Shown here piece by piece: positions 26,435 to 35,631 of a DNA stretch of 64,000 nt (position 1 is its first letter; every line of letters begins with the position of its first letter). The stretch is from the NCBI GenBank assembly GCA_910576545.1, contig CAJTKM010000002.1, positions 1-64,000 of the forward strand, read 5' to 3'. Under the pieces are notes generated by a model that did no database searches, was not told where the DNA came from, and saw only the letters and a list, made by a program, of their open reading frames with translations. The stretch comes from Lachnospiraceae bacterium (GTDB taxonomy: Bacteria > Bacillota > Clostridia > Lachnospirales > Anaerotignaceae). The position numbers and the translations under genes were made by a program.

Positions 26435-27724
26435 ATGCTCGACATTAAATTTGTAAGGGAAAATCCCGAAATCGTAAAGGAAAATATCCGCAAAAAATTC
26501 CAGGACAATAAACTGCCGCTGGTGGACGAAGTCCATGAACTGGATAAGGAAAACCGCTCCATCAAGCAGGAAGTTGAAGCCCTGCGTGCGGAACGCAATA
26601 AGCTTTCCAAGCAGATTGGCGGCTTAATGGCAAAGGGCGAGAAAGAGGAAGCCGAAAAAATAAAAGCGCAGATAGCCGCAGAAGCAGAACGCGTTGACAG
26701 CCTGACTGTACGCGAAAAAGAGGTTGAGGAACGTATTAAAGTCATTATGATGACGATTCCCAATATCATCGACCCCTCCGTACCCATCGGTAAAGATGAC
26801 AGCGAAAACGTTGAAGTCGAAAAATTCGGCGAGCCTGTTGTGCCTGATTTTGAAATCCCCTACCATACGGATATCATGGAAAGTTTCGACGGCATCGACC
26901 TGGAAAGCGCACGGAAAGTTGCCGGCAACGGCTTCTATTACCTCATGGGCGATATCGCAAGGCTCCATTCCGCAGTTCTGGCGTACGCGCGCGATTTCAT
27001 GATTGGCCGCGGCTTCAAATACTGCATCCCGCCGTTTATGATTCGCAGCAACGTTGTTACAGGCGTTATGAGTTTCGCAGAAATGGACGCTATGATGTAC
27101 AAAATCGAGGGAGAAGACCTTTACCTCATCGGCACGAGCGAACACTCCATGATTGGCAAATTCATCGACACCATGAATAAAGAGGAAGACCTGCCGCAGA
27201 CGCTGACAAGCTATTCCCCCTGCTTCCGCAAGGAAAAAGGCGCGCATGGCATAGAAGAACGCGGCGTATACCGTATCCACCAGTTTGAAAAGCAGGAAAT
27301 GATTGTTGTCTGCACACCAGAAGAAAGCCCGAAATGGTTTGATAATCTCTGGCAAAACACAGTAGACCTGTTTCGCTCTATGGATATCCCTGTGCGCACG
27401 CTGGAATGCTGCTCCGGTGATCTGGCGGACCTGAAAGTAAAATCCGTAGACGTTGAAGCATGGTCGCCGCGCCAGAAAAAATATTTCGAGGTCGGCAGCT
27501 GCTCCAACCTGAGCGATGCACAGGCGCGCCGCCTTGGTATCCGCGTTACCGCGCCTGACGGCAGGAAATATTTTGCGCATACACTGAATAACACAGTTGC
27601 CGCACCTCCGCGCATGCTGATCGCCTTCCTGGAAAACAACCTTCAGGCAGACGGAAGCGTAAAAATCCCCGAAGTTCTCTGGCCTTATATGGGCGGCACA
27701 AAAGTTCTTACACCGAAAAAATAA
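26435..27724 (+). CDS. serS: Serine-tRNA ligase
   Basis: A 429-residue class II synthetase. The true start is the ATG at 26435 (MLDIKFVRENPEIVKENI) after AAAGGAGG; the open frame upstream is the T-box. The N-terminal coiled-coil tRNA-binding arm spans about residues 30-100. Catalytic motif 2 is in FRKEKGAHGIEERGVYRIHQFEK and motif 3 in NNTVAAPPRMLIAFLEN. A bidirectional terminator follows. Confidence 0.97.
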   Translation: MLDIKFVRENPEIVKENIRKKFQDNKLPLVDEVHELDKENRSIKQEVEALRAERNKLSKQIGGLMAKGEKEEAEKIKAQIAAEAERVDSLTVREKEVEERIKVIMMTIPNIIDPSVPIGKDDSENVEVEKFGEPVVPDFEIPYHTDIMESFDGIDLESARKVAGNGFYYLMGDIARLHSAVLAYARDFMIGRGFKYCIPPFMIRSNVVTGVMSFAEMDAMMYKIEGEDLYLIGTSEHSMIGKFIDTMNKEEDLPQTLTSYSPCFRKEKGAHGIEERGVYRIHQFEKQEMIVVCTPEESPKWFDNLWQNTVDLFRSMDIPVRTLECCSGDLADLKVKSVDVEAWSPRQKKYFEVGSCSNLSDAQARRLGIRVTAPDGRKYFAHTLNNTVAAPPRMLIAFLENNLQADGSVKIPEVLWPYMGGTKVLTPKK

Positions 27725-27734
27725 GCCTCACGCA

Positions 27735-27774
27735 AAAAATCCCTGAAAAAATATTTTTCAGGGATTTTTTTTGT
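27735..27774. terminator. Bidirectional terminator between serS and csrA
   Basis: Stem AATCCCTGAAAAA/TTTTTCAGGGATT flanked by an A-run on the left and TTTTTTTT on the right, serving the convergent serS and csrA transcripts. Confidence 0.85.
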
Positions 27775-27798
27775 GTAATTTATTGCATGGGGTGTGCG

Positions 27799-28047
27799 TC
27801 AGGACTCCTTCCCAACATCCTCCGGTGCGCTGTGCAGCATATTTTTGATTACGCTGATATCCACAGAAGCCCCAGCCGATTGTTTATTCATTTCCGCTGC
27901 GGTTATCAATTCTTCGCGCACGATAGAATACTCCCGCGGCGCGTCAATCGCGAGCTTCACTCGGTCGGAACCGATTTCAGAAATACGGATTGTAATTTCT
28001 TCTCCGATACGGATTGCTTCGCCCGTTTTCCTTTGCAGTATCAGCAT
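27799..28047 (-). CDS. csrA: CsrA carbon storage/flagellar translational regulator
   Basis: An 82-residue RNA-binding protein with MLILQRKTGEAIRIGEEITI and VKLAIDAPREYSIVREEL, covering the RNA-contacting strand residues. In Gram-positive flagellates CsrA represses flagellin translation and is sequestered by FliW. The C-terminal 20 residues extend a little beyond the usual length. It lies six bases from fliW, clearly the same operon. Confidence 0.96.
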   Translation of the reverse strand: MLILQRKTGEAIRIGEEITIRISEIGSDRVKLAIDAPREYSIVREELITAAEMNKQSAGASVDISVIKNMLHSAPEDVGKES

Positions 28048-28053
28048 ATTTTC

Positions 28054-28497
28054 TCACTTCTCCTTTACAGCAAATTCATGGAACGGCTGCTTGAACGCAT
28101 ACTGGCCGTCATCTAAAATAATCTGTATCGCCTGCTTTGTTTCCGCATTGACAGCCAGCGGGCAGCGCAGATTTACAGAACTTTTTGAAATATCTTCATC
28201 TAAAACACAGATATTATAAAATAAAAGTTCCTCACTGGATTCTGCCGAAAGCAATTTCAATTCGGCCTCCGCCAGTACAGGCTTATATTCCGGCAAAAAA
28301 CAGAATGGATTGATGACCACAAACGCCAGCTGTTCGTTTTCGATGTTCTGTAAACAAAGCAGACCGCCATTCTCGTCCTCAAAGCGAATCAGAATAAACT
28401 GCCGGCATTCTTCAAAGCCAAAAATCCCTTTTGGGAATGTAATGACTTCGTCCTCAGTGTACGGCATCGCACCAAAATACTTCGTATTGATTTCCAT
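28054..28497 (-). CDS. fliW: FliW flagellar assembly factor
   Basis: A 147-residue protein starting MEINTKYFGAMPYTEDEVITF (ATG at 28497 after GGAGTGAAAAC). Conserved FliW motifs include FPKGIFGFEECRQFIL, FVVINPFCFLPEY and SVNLRCPLAVN. FliW binds CsrA and is displaced by flagellin, coupling translation to export. The gene sits between the DUF6470 gene and csrA in a minus-strand operon. Confidence 0.95.
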   Translation of the reverse strand: MEINTKYFGAMPYTEDEVITFPKGIFGFEECRQFILIRFEDENGGLLCLQNIENEQLAFVVINPFCFLPEYKPVLAEAELKLLSAESSEELLFYNICVLDEDISKSSVNLRCPLAVNAETKQAIQIILDDGQYAFKQPFHEFAVKEK

Positions 28498-28511
28498 GTT
28501 TTCACTCCTGT

Positions 28512-29126
28512 TCACGCTTTCACGTCGATAGGCTCATAGCCGGGCGCGGCACTGGGCGGCACATACAGCGGTTCCCCAATGTATTCGATCCGAACATCTG
28601 GCATCTGGGAAATAGAAATTTCAATATCCCCCGGAATAAATTCGAATGTACCTTTCTGCACCTGCCAGTCAAAATTCATTTTGTCCAGCTGATAATCAAT
28701 TGTGAGGTCCCCGCCGCTGGGCGTAATTTCAACCCCGCCCTTCGGAATAAAATCAATCCCAATATCGTCCATACCCATAAACTGGTCAGTGTGATTTTTA
28801 ATAATCTGCCCCAGCACATCATCGCCGAATTTCGCATTCAACAGCAGATGCCCCTCGCTGGAATACGTTGCCGTAGCTTCATAGGCCGCAGTTTTGCCCT
28901 GCTGGGCATAGCGGCGGATAGAACTCCCCGTGCTGGCCGGGCGGATAGAATCCCTTGCTTCGAAAGTATCCAGATTCAGTTTAATCGGGCTGCTCTTGAT
29001 TCGCAGACCGCCCTTATCTCTGGAAATCTCAAGATCAGCGGAGCCGTGCTTATATTCCAGCTTCGCGTGCTGTATGTTCATTTCAAATGCTATAGGAATA
29101 TTCGTAATTTTCAACAACTGCTCCAT
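28512..29126 (-). CDS. DUF6470-type flagellar-cluster protein
   Basis: A 204-residue soluble protein starting MEQLLKITNIPIAFEMNIQHAKLEY; the ATG at 29126 has GGAGG seven bases upstream. It is rich in beta-strand-like sequence with repeated patterns (ADLEISRDKGGLRIKSS, GGVEITPSGGDLTIDYQ) and ends in a Pro-rich tail. It matches the DUF6470 family found next to fliW and csrA in Clostridia. Function unknown; the location implies flagellar assembly. Confidence 0.75.
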   Translation of the reverse strand: MEQLLKITNIPIAFEMNIQHAKLEYKHGSADLEISRDKGGLRIKSSPIKLNLDTFEARDSIRPASTGSSIRRYAQQGKTAAYEATATYSSEGHLLLNAKFGDDVLGQIIKNHTDQFMGMDDIGIDFIPKGGVEITPSGGDLTIDYQLDKMNFDWQVQKGTFEFIPGDIEISISQMPDVRIEYIGEPLYVPPSAAPGYEPIDVKA

Positions 29127-29166
29127 ACATACACCTCCGCAAAAATTTTTTTGCCTCATACCTGTT

Positions 29167-29181
29167 GGGGATTCCTTCCCC
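29167..29181 (-). promoter_or_regulatory. Hairpin with GGA in its loop, possible CsrA site
   Basis: On the minus strand GGGG-AAGGAAT-CCCC forms a small hairpin exposing GGA, about 40 bases upstream of the DUF6470-fliW-csrA translation start. GGA in a hairpin loop is the CsrA recognition pattern; autoregulation is inference. Confidence 0.4.
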
Positions 29182-29204
29182 ATACCCCTGTTGTGTCCAT
29201 ACAC

Positions 29205-29233
29205 AATATAACATATTATATTAAAATTTTCAA
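29205..29233 (-). promoter_or_regulatory. Promoter of the DUF6470-fliW-csrA operon
   Basis: Reading leftward: -35 TTGAAA (29228-29233), 17-base spacer, -10 TATATT (29205-29210). Confidence 0.65.
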
Positions 29234-29262
29234 ATAAAATCTTAATTTTCCTCAAATCCACC

Positions 29263-29288
29263 TATAACCGCGCGTTCGCGCGGTTATA
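29263..29288. terminator. Strong GC hairpin after flgL
   Basis: Stem TATAACCGCGC/GCGCGGTTATA around a GTTC/GAAC loop, 30 bases after the flgL stop. There is no T-run on either side, so intrinsic termination is uncertain. Confidence 0.5.
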
Positions 29289-29317
29289 AGGGTCTGCTTT
29301 CTGTTTGGTTGCTCCTG

Positions 29318-30346
29318 TTATCTCATAAAGTCCAGAAGAGACTGGGAAAGGATATTCGTCCCCACCTTAAGCGCCGCATTGTAGCAGTACTGCTGGTAGA
29401 TATAAGTAGAAATTGCTTCCTCCATATCTACTTTTTCCACAGAAACAATACGCTCATTCAATGTATCGTTGTAGGTTTCCAGCCTCTTCATATTCGTACG
29501 CAGGAATTCCGCGTCCGTATCCAGCTTTGTCTGTGCATCAATAAATCCCTTCATCTCATCTTGGAATTTATTTATCATCCCGTCTAATTTCTTATGGTCA
29601 AAATCCGGAGATTCCAGTTCACTGGCCATCTGCCCCAGCAGTACAATGATGTTGTCGCTCTTGCCGTCCTCACCAGGACCGTAGCCAAGGAAATTGATGC
29701 CGGGATAGGACGTATTAAACGCGCTGGTACTGATGATTTCCGGTTTTCCGTCCGCCGTTCCTTCTACTGTTTCTTCCAGACCGAAACCAAGGTCAACATA
29801 TACCGTTTCTTTGGAAAATTCCTTCAGCTTTTCCAAATCCGCAGGGTCGCAGCTGTTCACGTCAATACCGCGATAGGTCAGCGTTTTTCCGTCCTCGGAA
29901 AGCACGAAAGGCACTTGATGTGTTTCCTCGCCGCCGAACAGGAACTGTCCGTTAATCTGTGTATTCGCAGCAAGCACAAGGGACTGCTGCATACCGCGCA
30001 AAGTAGCGGCATACGTATTCCGCGTGCTTTCGTTCCAGTTTGTACCGTTTACAGATTTCAGGGAATCAGGGTTGATCGTTTCCGTCAAGATTTTAGAAAT
30101 CTGCAAAGTCGCACTTTCCAGCTCCACAACACGGGACATTGTTTCTTCATTCATTTCCATCTGCCCCGCATTTTTACGGAACTGGGAGCGCAGCCGGAAC
30201 GCCCGCACCGCAGCAGCCGGGTCCTCGGAAACTTCATTAAAGTTGCGCCCTGTCAAAACGCGGTCCTGTGCTTTCGCGTATCTGTTCAGAGCTTTATTCA
30301 AGCCGCGGTTATAATGGTCCATAATGGCCTTGTTTGTAATGCGCAT
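29318..30346 (-). CDS. flgL: Flagellar hook-associated protein 3
   Basis: A 342-residue hook-filament junction protein starting MRITNKAIMDHYNRGLNKALNRYAK (ATG at 30346 after GGAGG). Conserved flagellin-like D0/D1 helices sit at both ends: FRLRSQFRKNAGQMEMNEETMSRVVELESATLQISKIL near the start, and EEAISTYIYQQYCYNAALKVGTNILSQSLLDFMR at the end (both read in segments). FlgL is placed between FlgK and the filament. It lies 149 bases downstream of flgK. Confidence 0.95.
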   Translation of the reverse strand: MRITNKAIMDHYNRGLNKALNRYAKAQDRVLTGRNFNEVSEDPAAAVRAFRLRSQFRKNAGQMEMNEETMSRVVELESATLQISKILTETINPDSLKSVNGTNWNESTRNTYAATLRGMQQSLVLAANTQINGQFLFGGEETHQVPFVLSEDGKTLTYRGIDVNSCDPADLEKLKEFSKETVYVDLGFGLEETVEGTADGKPEIISTSAFNTSYPGINFLGYGPGEDGKSDNIIVLLGQMASELESPDFDHKKLDGMINKFQDEMKGFIDAQTKLDTDAEFLRTNMKRLETYNDTLNERIVSVEKVDMEEAISTYIYQQYCYNAALKVGTNILSQSLLDFMR

Positions 30347-30495
30347 ACGTTTTTCCTCCTTCAAAATAGGGTCTGTATTTCCCCTGCGGCGCCCCTTTGG
30401 GGCTCTGCCTGTTCAGGCGGCGCTCCGGCGGTTTTGCCCGCCGGATAGCAGCCTTTCAGCCTTTCGGCTTATCTGTTTATCCTTCTGTTTCCTGA
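30347..30495 (-). repeat. Multi-hairpin spacer between flgK and flgL
   Basis: Four hairpins in 149 bases: GCCCCTTTGGGGC, GCCTGTTCAGGC, CCGGCGGTTTTGCCCGCCGG and a GCCTTTC/AGCC pair. They are not the modular repeat found elsewhere in the window. They could adjust the FlgK:FlgL ratio by partial termination or mRNA processing. Confidence 0.55.
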
Positions 30496-33400
30496 TTAAC
30501 GGCCGACCATACCGGTCTGTGTCAGCAGAATTTCCAGCACCTGGTCCAGTGTAGTCATCATTCTCGAAGCCGCCACATAAGACTGCTGGTACCTCATGAG
30601 GTTCATTGCCTCCTCATCGTGGTTTACGCCGGTCGCCGCCTCACGCTCGTCAGCAATGCTGCCCGCGAGCATTCCATAGTTGTCAGCTTTTTCCGTTGTA
30701 TGTTTGATGTCAAGCCCCAGTGTTGCGTCAAGGCTGACGTAGTATTCTTCAAATGTACCGTCAAATATTTTGGAACCGGGCTTTGTTGCCGATGTAATCT
30801 GGTTTGTTTTCGGGTCAACATAAACCGTCAGGCTCTGTTTTTCCGCAGCGTCCTGGAGTCCCTGTGCATCGCTGAACATCTGTTTTTCCGCCATAGCTGC
30901 TTTCAGGCTTTCCAAATCGCTGAATTCGCCCTTTGCAGGGTCTGCCACAACCGGCGGTGTTGCAGTCGGGTCAGGGGTAACAAAGGTAAACGTCACTCCG
31001 TTAAACGTAGCATCTCCACCTGCGGCTATAGCCGCATCCACCTCGGCAGGGTCAACAAATGTAAACGTCTTGGAATCGCTGGAATTCGGGTCGCCGATTG
31101 TGATTGTGTTCCCCGTTACCATGCTGCCGATGCCGGGTTCCTTATCAACAGAAACACCAACATTTTGACCATCTATTTTTTCCATGCCCGTAATCCTCGG
31201 CGGAGTTGATCCATCTGTTGTTATCTCGATATTTTTTCCCTGTGCCAGAGCAATCAGGCTGTCCATATCGGAAAATTCGCCTTTATCCGGGTCTGCAACA
31301 GGCTTGCCATTTGCATCTTCTTTCGGTTTATACGTAAACGTATTGCCGTCAATGGTGATGGTATCGCCGTATTTCATGCTTTCCGGTCTGATATTTGCAA
31401 AGCTGCTGACTGTTTCGCCATTCACCTGCACGTCATACGGCCGGAATGTCTGCGTCGCCGTAGTAGCGCTCAATACGCCTTCCAACGGTTTTGTCGGATC
31501 ATCTGGCGTACGTGTCAGGTCAACGCCGTTCTTCGACGCCGCTTTTTTCAGCGTTTCAAAATCAGAAAATTCATTTCCGCTTTCTCCCGTCGCGCCTTTC
31601 GTATAGGTATAAGTTTTCCCGTCAATTGTAACGGTGTCACCCTCTTTCAGGCCGGTCAGGTTCGGTTCTTTCGATGCAGCGCCAGCCGGAGTATTGAAAT
31701 TTATCTGAATCTGGTCCATCAGGTCAACGTCTGCCTTGTAATTCAGCTTGCCGTTCAGCATATTGATAAAGTGCAGTACGTTTGTGTTATTGCCGCTCGG
31801 GTCATTTTCGTTCAGTGCAGTCGTAATGCCATAGGAATTGTTTACCCAGCCGTCCGCAAGGTCGATTGTACCCGCCGTAATCTTGCCGCCGTCACGGCTC
31901 TTAAAGAGGTCATGGCGTTCTGCAGTACCGTCCTCGTTTTTGACGGTTTCCATATCGGCTTCCTTCTTCGGTGCAGGAATTCTCAGAGGGACAGGCTTTG
32001 TTTCCGGCACCAGCTCTTTTACCTCTTCCATCACCGGAATCTTATTGCCGTTGTTGTCTAATACATACTGGCCATTGGCGTCTTTTTCGTAAGCGGGAAC
32101 CATAACAGGATTGCCATCCTTATCAAAGATTTTATTCCCCTGGTCGTCAACAGCCTGTTCATATACCTGCTTCTTAACAGGATTTCCATTTTCATCAAGT
32201 ACGGGTCTTTCCAACGGTTTCCCATTCGCGTCTGTTTTATAAACAATATTGCCGTTGTCATCTCGTACAACTTCTTCTTTCGGCTTAAAACCGCCCTGTC
32301 CGTCCGGCTCCATCTCATAAACAGGGTCACCGTTTTCGTCTTTAACGTCGATGTAAATCGTCTGACCGTTTGTGTCCTTATCATAAATCGGATTGCCTTT
32401 GGAATCCAGCTTATAAATCGGCTTACCATCTACACCCAGAGGATTTTTCTTGTCCTTGTCGTTCGCGTCATATACTAATGAACCATTTGAATCAATATCA
32501 AGCTTTCCGTTATACGTATATGTCTTGCTGTCCTCGTTGTAATCGTAGTTGGTATAAAGCAGGTAAGAATTTCCGTCTTTATCCGTTCCTGTTTTCTGAA
32601 CCGTGAACTCATACGGATTATTCGCCTGGTTCATCGCCTCCGCAAATTTATTTGCCAGCGTATCCAGCATATTTTTGTAATAGCCGATACCGCGGATGGT
32701 GTTGGGAGGGTCGTCGTATTCTGCGGAATAGTTGAGCATTTCCAGCGCACCCTTGAGGATACCGTCTGTCAGCAGCTCGTTTACGGATTCAACCGCCGCG
32801 CCCTTCGCCTCGGACTGTGCCAGCGCATCCAGTGCCTTCTGTACGTTTTGCTTTGCCTCGTCCAGATTGTTCTGCGCCAGATTCTGCCCTGTTAACGCAG
32901 CACCTGTCAGCAGGTCTGTTGTAATATCAGCATTATTCTTATCTTTCAGCGGATTTCCGGCCTTATCTAACAGCTGGCCGCCTGTCAAAGGGTTCGTATC
33001 CAGATTTGCCAGCGCATCTTGATATTTCGCTTTGGAAGCATCATATGTTTCCTGATACTTCTCTATTTCGCGCTCCTTCGCCCGAATCTCAGTTTTTTTG
33101 TTGTTATATTCATTTACCGCTGCATCTTTGGCGTCCCTCAGCTCAATCAGCTTTTCTAATTCTTCCTCTGTTCTGTCCGCTGGGTCCTTCCCCTCATAAT
33201 CAAGCAGAGCCTGCCAGTGTGCAGCTGTTGCGTCCTGCATCGCCTTATACAGCGCGGTGCCGTCCGGGTTCTGGTCAGTCGGGTCGCCCAGCTCCGTGCG
33301 CAGCTGTGCCAGCTCATCTGCAAGATTTTCCCAATGTTCCTTTACATCAGCAAACTCATTGTAAGCGTCTGCAAAAGTCTCATTCCGGTTATCAAAGACA

Positions 33401-34338
33401 TTCTGCGCCCTTTCCAGTGCTAACTGCGCCGTATTCAGCCTGGAAACCAATTCCTGGTCAATCGGGCTGAGCGGGCCAAGGCCTACATTGGTTTTATCCC
33501 CGTCTTTGGACAGTATAAATTCCCTGCGCTGTTCATCTGCAATCAATTCATAATTCTGTCCATCTCTGCCTACCATCGAAATGTGCAGCTCGTCAATAAC
33601 CGTTGACGCAGAAATACTGACCGGCTTATAAGTTACGTTGATTTTCATGTAATTGGAAAGCTGGTCAATCAGCAGATTTCTCTCGTCCTTCAGCTCCAGC
33701 GCGCTCTGGCCGATAACCTCGCTTGCGCGGATGCTTTTATTCAAATCCTGAATACTTTTCAGTATCGAATTGACGTCAGGAATATACGCCGTTTCCATGT
33801 CATAATTCAGATTTGTTTCAACTTCCTCTATCCGCTTGCTGTAACTGTTGAACAGCGTTACCAAAGACTGACAGGAAGCCTTTACCATGGAGTCAAATTC
33901 CTTACTGCCAATTTCAGAGGTATATTTTTCAAATTTCTCAATGATATCACCAATCTGGTTGAAGATACCGCCGTCACCAAGGGAATCGTCACCTGCATTT
34001 TTTACTTCGTCCAGAATATCGCGCAGGTCGTTCAGAACATCCAACTTAACGCCCTGCTCCGAAAAATGCGCAACTTCGTTACGGTAGCGTAAATCAAGGA
34101 AAGGGTCGCGCAGCTGGGAAGTGCCTTTTACAAGCACGCCGTTACCTATATTTACGATATTTCTGGAAGCATAACGGTTGCTCCCGCCGTAGTTGATGCT
34201 GACCTGGTCCAAAACCTGTCTGGTATAGCCCGGTGTGCCTGCGTTCGTCAGGTTCTGTCCTGTCAGATGAAGGCCATGCTGAGCAGCAAAAAGCCCCAGT
34301 TTTGCAGTCATATATCCGCCGAATGTTGAACTTATCAT
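30496..34338 (-). CDS. flgK: Flagellar hook-associated protein 1, giant form
   Basis: A 1280-residue FlgK, roughly two to three times the usual 450-650. The N-terminus is canonical (MISSTFGGYMTAKLGLFAAQHGLHLTGQNLTNAGTPGYTRQ, read in segments), and so is the C-terminus (NHDEEAMNLMRYQQSYVAASRMMTTLDQVLEILL). Between them lie a charged coiled-coil-like stretch (about 290-550), an Asp/Gly/Asn-rich repeat region with DxNGxPxY units (about 620-760), and three diverged modules of the type T(V/I)TIDGxTFTY...GEFSDxxSLxxxA (about 900-1150). GAGGTG precedes the ATG. No frameshift is seen. The insert probably forms extra surface domains at the hook-filament junction. Confidence 0.93.
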   Translation of the reverse strand: MISSTFGGYMTAKLGLFAAQHGLHLTGQNLTNAGTPGYTRQVLDQVSINYGGSNRYASRNIVNIGNGVLVKGTSQLRDPFLDLRYRNEVAHFSEQGVKLDVLNDLRDILDEVKNAGDDSLGDGGIFNQIGDIIEKFEKYTSEIGSKEFDSMVKASCQSLVTLFNSYSKRIEEVETNLNYDMETAYIPDVNSILKSIQDLNKSIRASEVIGQSALELKDERNLLIDQLSNYMKINVTYKPVSISASTVIDELHISMVGRDGQNYELIADEQRREFILSKDGDKTNVGLGPLSPIDQELVSRLNTAQLALERAQNVFDNRNETFADAYNEFADVKEHWENLADELAQLRTELGDPTDQNPDGTALYKAMQDATAAHWQALLDYEGKDPADRTEEELEKLIELRDAKDAAVNEYNNKKTEIRAKEREIEKYQETYDASKAKYQDALANLDTNPLTGGQLLDKAGNPLKDKNNADITTDLLTGAALTGQNLAQNNLDEAKQNVQKALDALAQSEAKGAAVESVNELLTDGILKGALEMLNYSAEYDDPPNTIRGIGYYKNMLDTLANKFAEAMNQANNPYEFTVQKTGTDKDGNSYLLYTNYDYNEDSKTYTYNGKLDIDSNGSLVYDANDKDKKNPLGVDGKPIYKLDSKGNPIYDKDTNGQTIYIDVKDENGDPVYEMEPDGQGGFKPKEEVVRDDNGNIVYKTDANGKPLERPVLDENGNPVKKQVYEQAVDDQGNKIFDKDGNPVMVPAYEKDANGQYVLDNNGNKIPVMEEVKELVPETKPVPLRIPAPKKEADMETVKNEDGTAERHDLFKSRDGGKITAGTIDLADGWVNNSYGITTALNENDPSGNNTNVLHFINMLNGKLNYKADVDLMDQIQINFNTPAGAASKEPNLTGLKEGDTVTIDGKTYTYTKGATGESGNEFSDFETLKKAASKNGVDLTRTPDDPTKPLEGVLSATTATQTFRPYDVQVNGETVSSFANIRPESMKYGDTITIDGNTFTYKPKEDANGKPVADPDKGEFSDMDSLIALAQGKNIEITTDGSTPPRITGMEKIDGQNVGVSVDKEPGIGSMVTGNTITIGDPNSSDSKTFTFVDPAEVDAAIAAGGDATFNGVTFTFVTPDPTATPPVVADPAKGEFSDLESLKAAMAEKQMFSDAQGLQDAAEKQSLTVYVDPKTNQITSATKPGSKIFDGTFEEYYVSLDATLGLDIKHTTEKADNYGMLAGSIADEREAATGVNHDEEAMNLMRYQQSYVAASRMMTTLDQVLEILLTQTGMVGR

Positions 34339-34379
34339 ATTGAAACACCTCGTTTTTCTAAAATAAAATGATTATCGGG

Positions 34380-34856
34380 TTATACTCTGCGGCTGGTAAA
34401 CGTCCGCGGTTTTTCCACCTTTTCCCCGTGCCCGGAATAAACCGTATCTGCCTCTGCGGGTTTTCCCGTCAAACCTTCCAGCCCTCTGTTGATACGGTGC
34501 AGATTCACCTCTATAGCCGTTTTCGCGCCCTCATAGACCCCTTTGTATTCCTCCAGCGCGGCCGCCATCTCCTGATAAAGCGGCAGGAGGAGGGCTTTTG
34601 TTTCCGCTGAAGCCCCCTCAACAATCTGCTTCAGCGTCAGCTGTTCCGCACCCATGGCTTTCTGAATGCTCTGCCGTTTCTGGTCAAGCCCGCGTGAACG
34701 CATCACAAGGGCCTGTTCTTTTTTGATACATTCCTCCAGAATCAGCACATTATTTTTCATTGCGGCTTCCATCTTTTCCTTTTCCACCGCTGTAATATCC
34801 TTCAGGAACATGCATGTTTCCGTCAGGTTTTTTTGAAGTTCTTCTGTATGATTCAT
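34380..34856 (-). CDS. flgN: FlgN-type flagellar export chaperone
   Basis: A 158-residue helical protein starting MNHTEELQKNLTETCMFLKDI; ATG at 34856 follows AAAGGA. It has the long coiled-coil-like pattern of FlgN (EKEKMEAAMKNNVLILEECIKKEQALVMRSRGLDQKR, in segments), including the conserved block in which a helix ends with Gln/Arg-Ala. FlgN escorts FlgK and FlgL to the export gate, and all three genes are adjacent. Confidence 0.85.
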   Translation of the reverse strand: MNHTEELQKNLTETCMFLKDITAVEKEKMEAAMKNNVLILEECIKKEQALVMRSRGLDQKRQSIQKAMGAEQLTLKQIVEGASAETKALLLPLYQEMAAALEEYKGVYEGAKTAIEVNLHRINRGLEGLTGKPAEADTVYSGHGEKVEKPRTFTSRRV

Positions 34857-34891
34857 TTCAGGAGTCCTTTCTCTGTTCACGCCTGGCCAAA

Positions 34892-35191
34892 TCAGCCCAA
34901 AAGCATTTTTTTTGCGATTTCATCGATCATGATATGGTAACTGCCATCCTGCACCTGTGTCCGAATTTCTTCTACTTTCTGCGGGTCCGAAACTGCGGAA
35001 GCCTCTTTCATTACTTTTTTGGATAATTCCCTTGCAAAAGTCATTTCGTCAGGCGTATTTTTGGAATGAATGGTAATTTCATCGAAATTTTTTGAAACCT
35101 TTTTCGAAGTATTACCTGCAGGCGCATGGCTTTCCAGCCTTGACGGGCTGCTCAGACGGTTCATGAAATTTCTGCCGCTGTATATTTTCAT
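34892..35191 (-). CDS. flgM: FlgM anti-sigma-28 factor
   Basis: A 99-residue protein starting MKIYSGRNFMNRLSSPSRLES; ATG at 35191 after GAGGTGATTT. The C-terminal half has the FlgM pattern: KKVMKEASAVSDPQKVEEIRTQVQDGSYHI then DEIAKKMLLG. FlgM inhibits SigD/sigma-28 until it is exported through the completed hook. It heads the flgM-flgN-flgK-flgL operon. I did not find a clear sigma-28 promoter upstream. Confidence 0.85.
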   Translation of the reverse strand: MKIYSGRNFMNRLSSPSRLESHAPAGNTSKKVSKNFDEITIHSKNTPDEMTFARELSKKVMKEASAVSDPQKVEEIRTQVQDGSYHIMIDEIAKKMLLG

Positions 35192-35631
35192 ATAAATCAC
35201 CTCACATTATGGATATTGTCAGAGAAAATTTCCCTGACAACAGCCTTTGGCGTCTGACTTTAGAATCCGACAAAAAGGAACCATCAGTTCTCAGAAATCA
35301 AGCCGCCTTGCACAGAGCATTTTTCTCATTTTTTCAATTCTCATTGTATATATCGTCATAAGTAGGGATAAAAATTACACCTCCACGCCGATTTTTGCAG
35401 TTCTTTCCGAAAAAATAAGGGCGGACGGGCATTGTATACCTCTTTTACCACAATGTCAGAGGTACCGGGGCAAATATTTTTCCATAGATTTTATGCATAA
35501 AAAAGGCTTCGCGGATTGGAAATTCTCTTTCAACCACGAAGCAAAATTCTGTTTTACTTGGAACTTATCCGTAAATTTCCTGATATTCCATAAAGATATC
35601 CCAAAACTTCCCGATATTTTTCCACCAATGC
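35192..35631. other. Gap between recF and flgM
   Basis: No gene seen in 440 bases. There is a small hairpin TTGTCAG/CTGACAA at 35216-35240 in the flgM leader, and an AT-rich stretch (about 35310-35380) likely to hold the fla promoter, although no box pair is convincing. GCTTCG/CGAAGC arms at about 35507 and 35540 may terminate recF transcripts. Confidence 0.4.
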
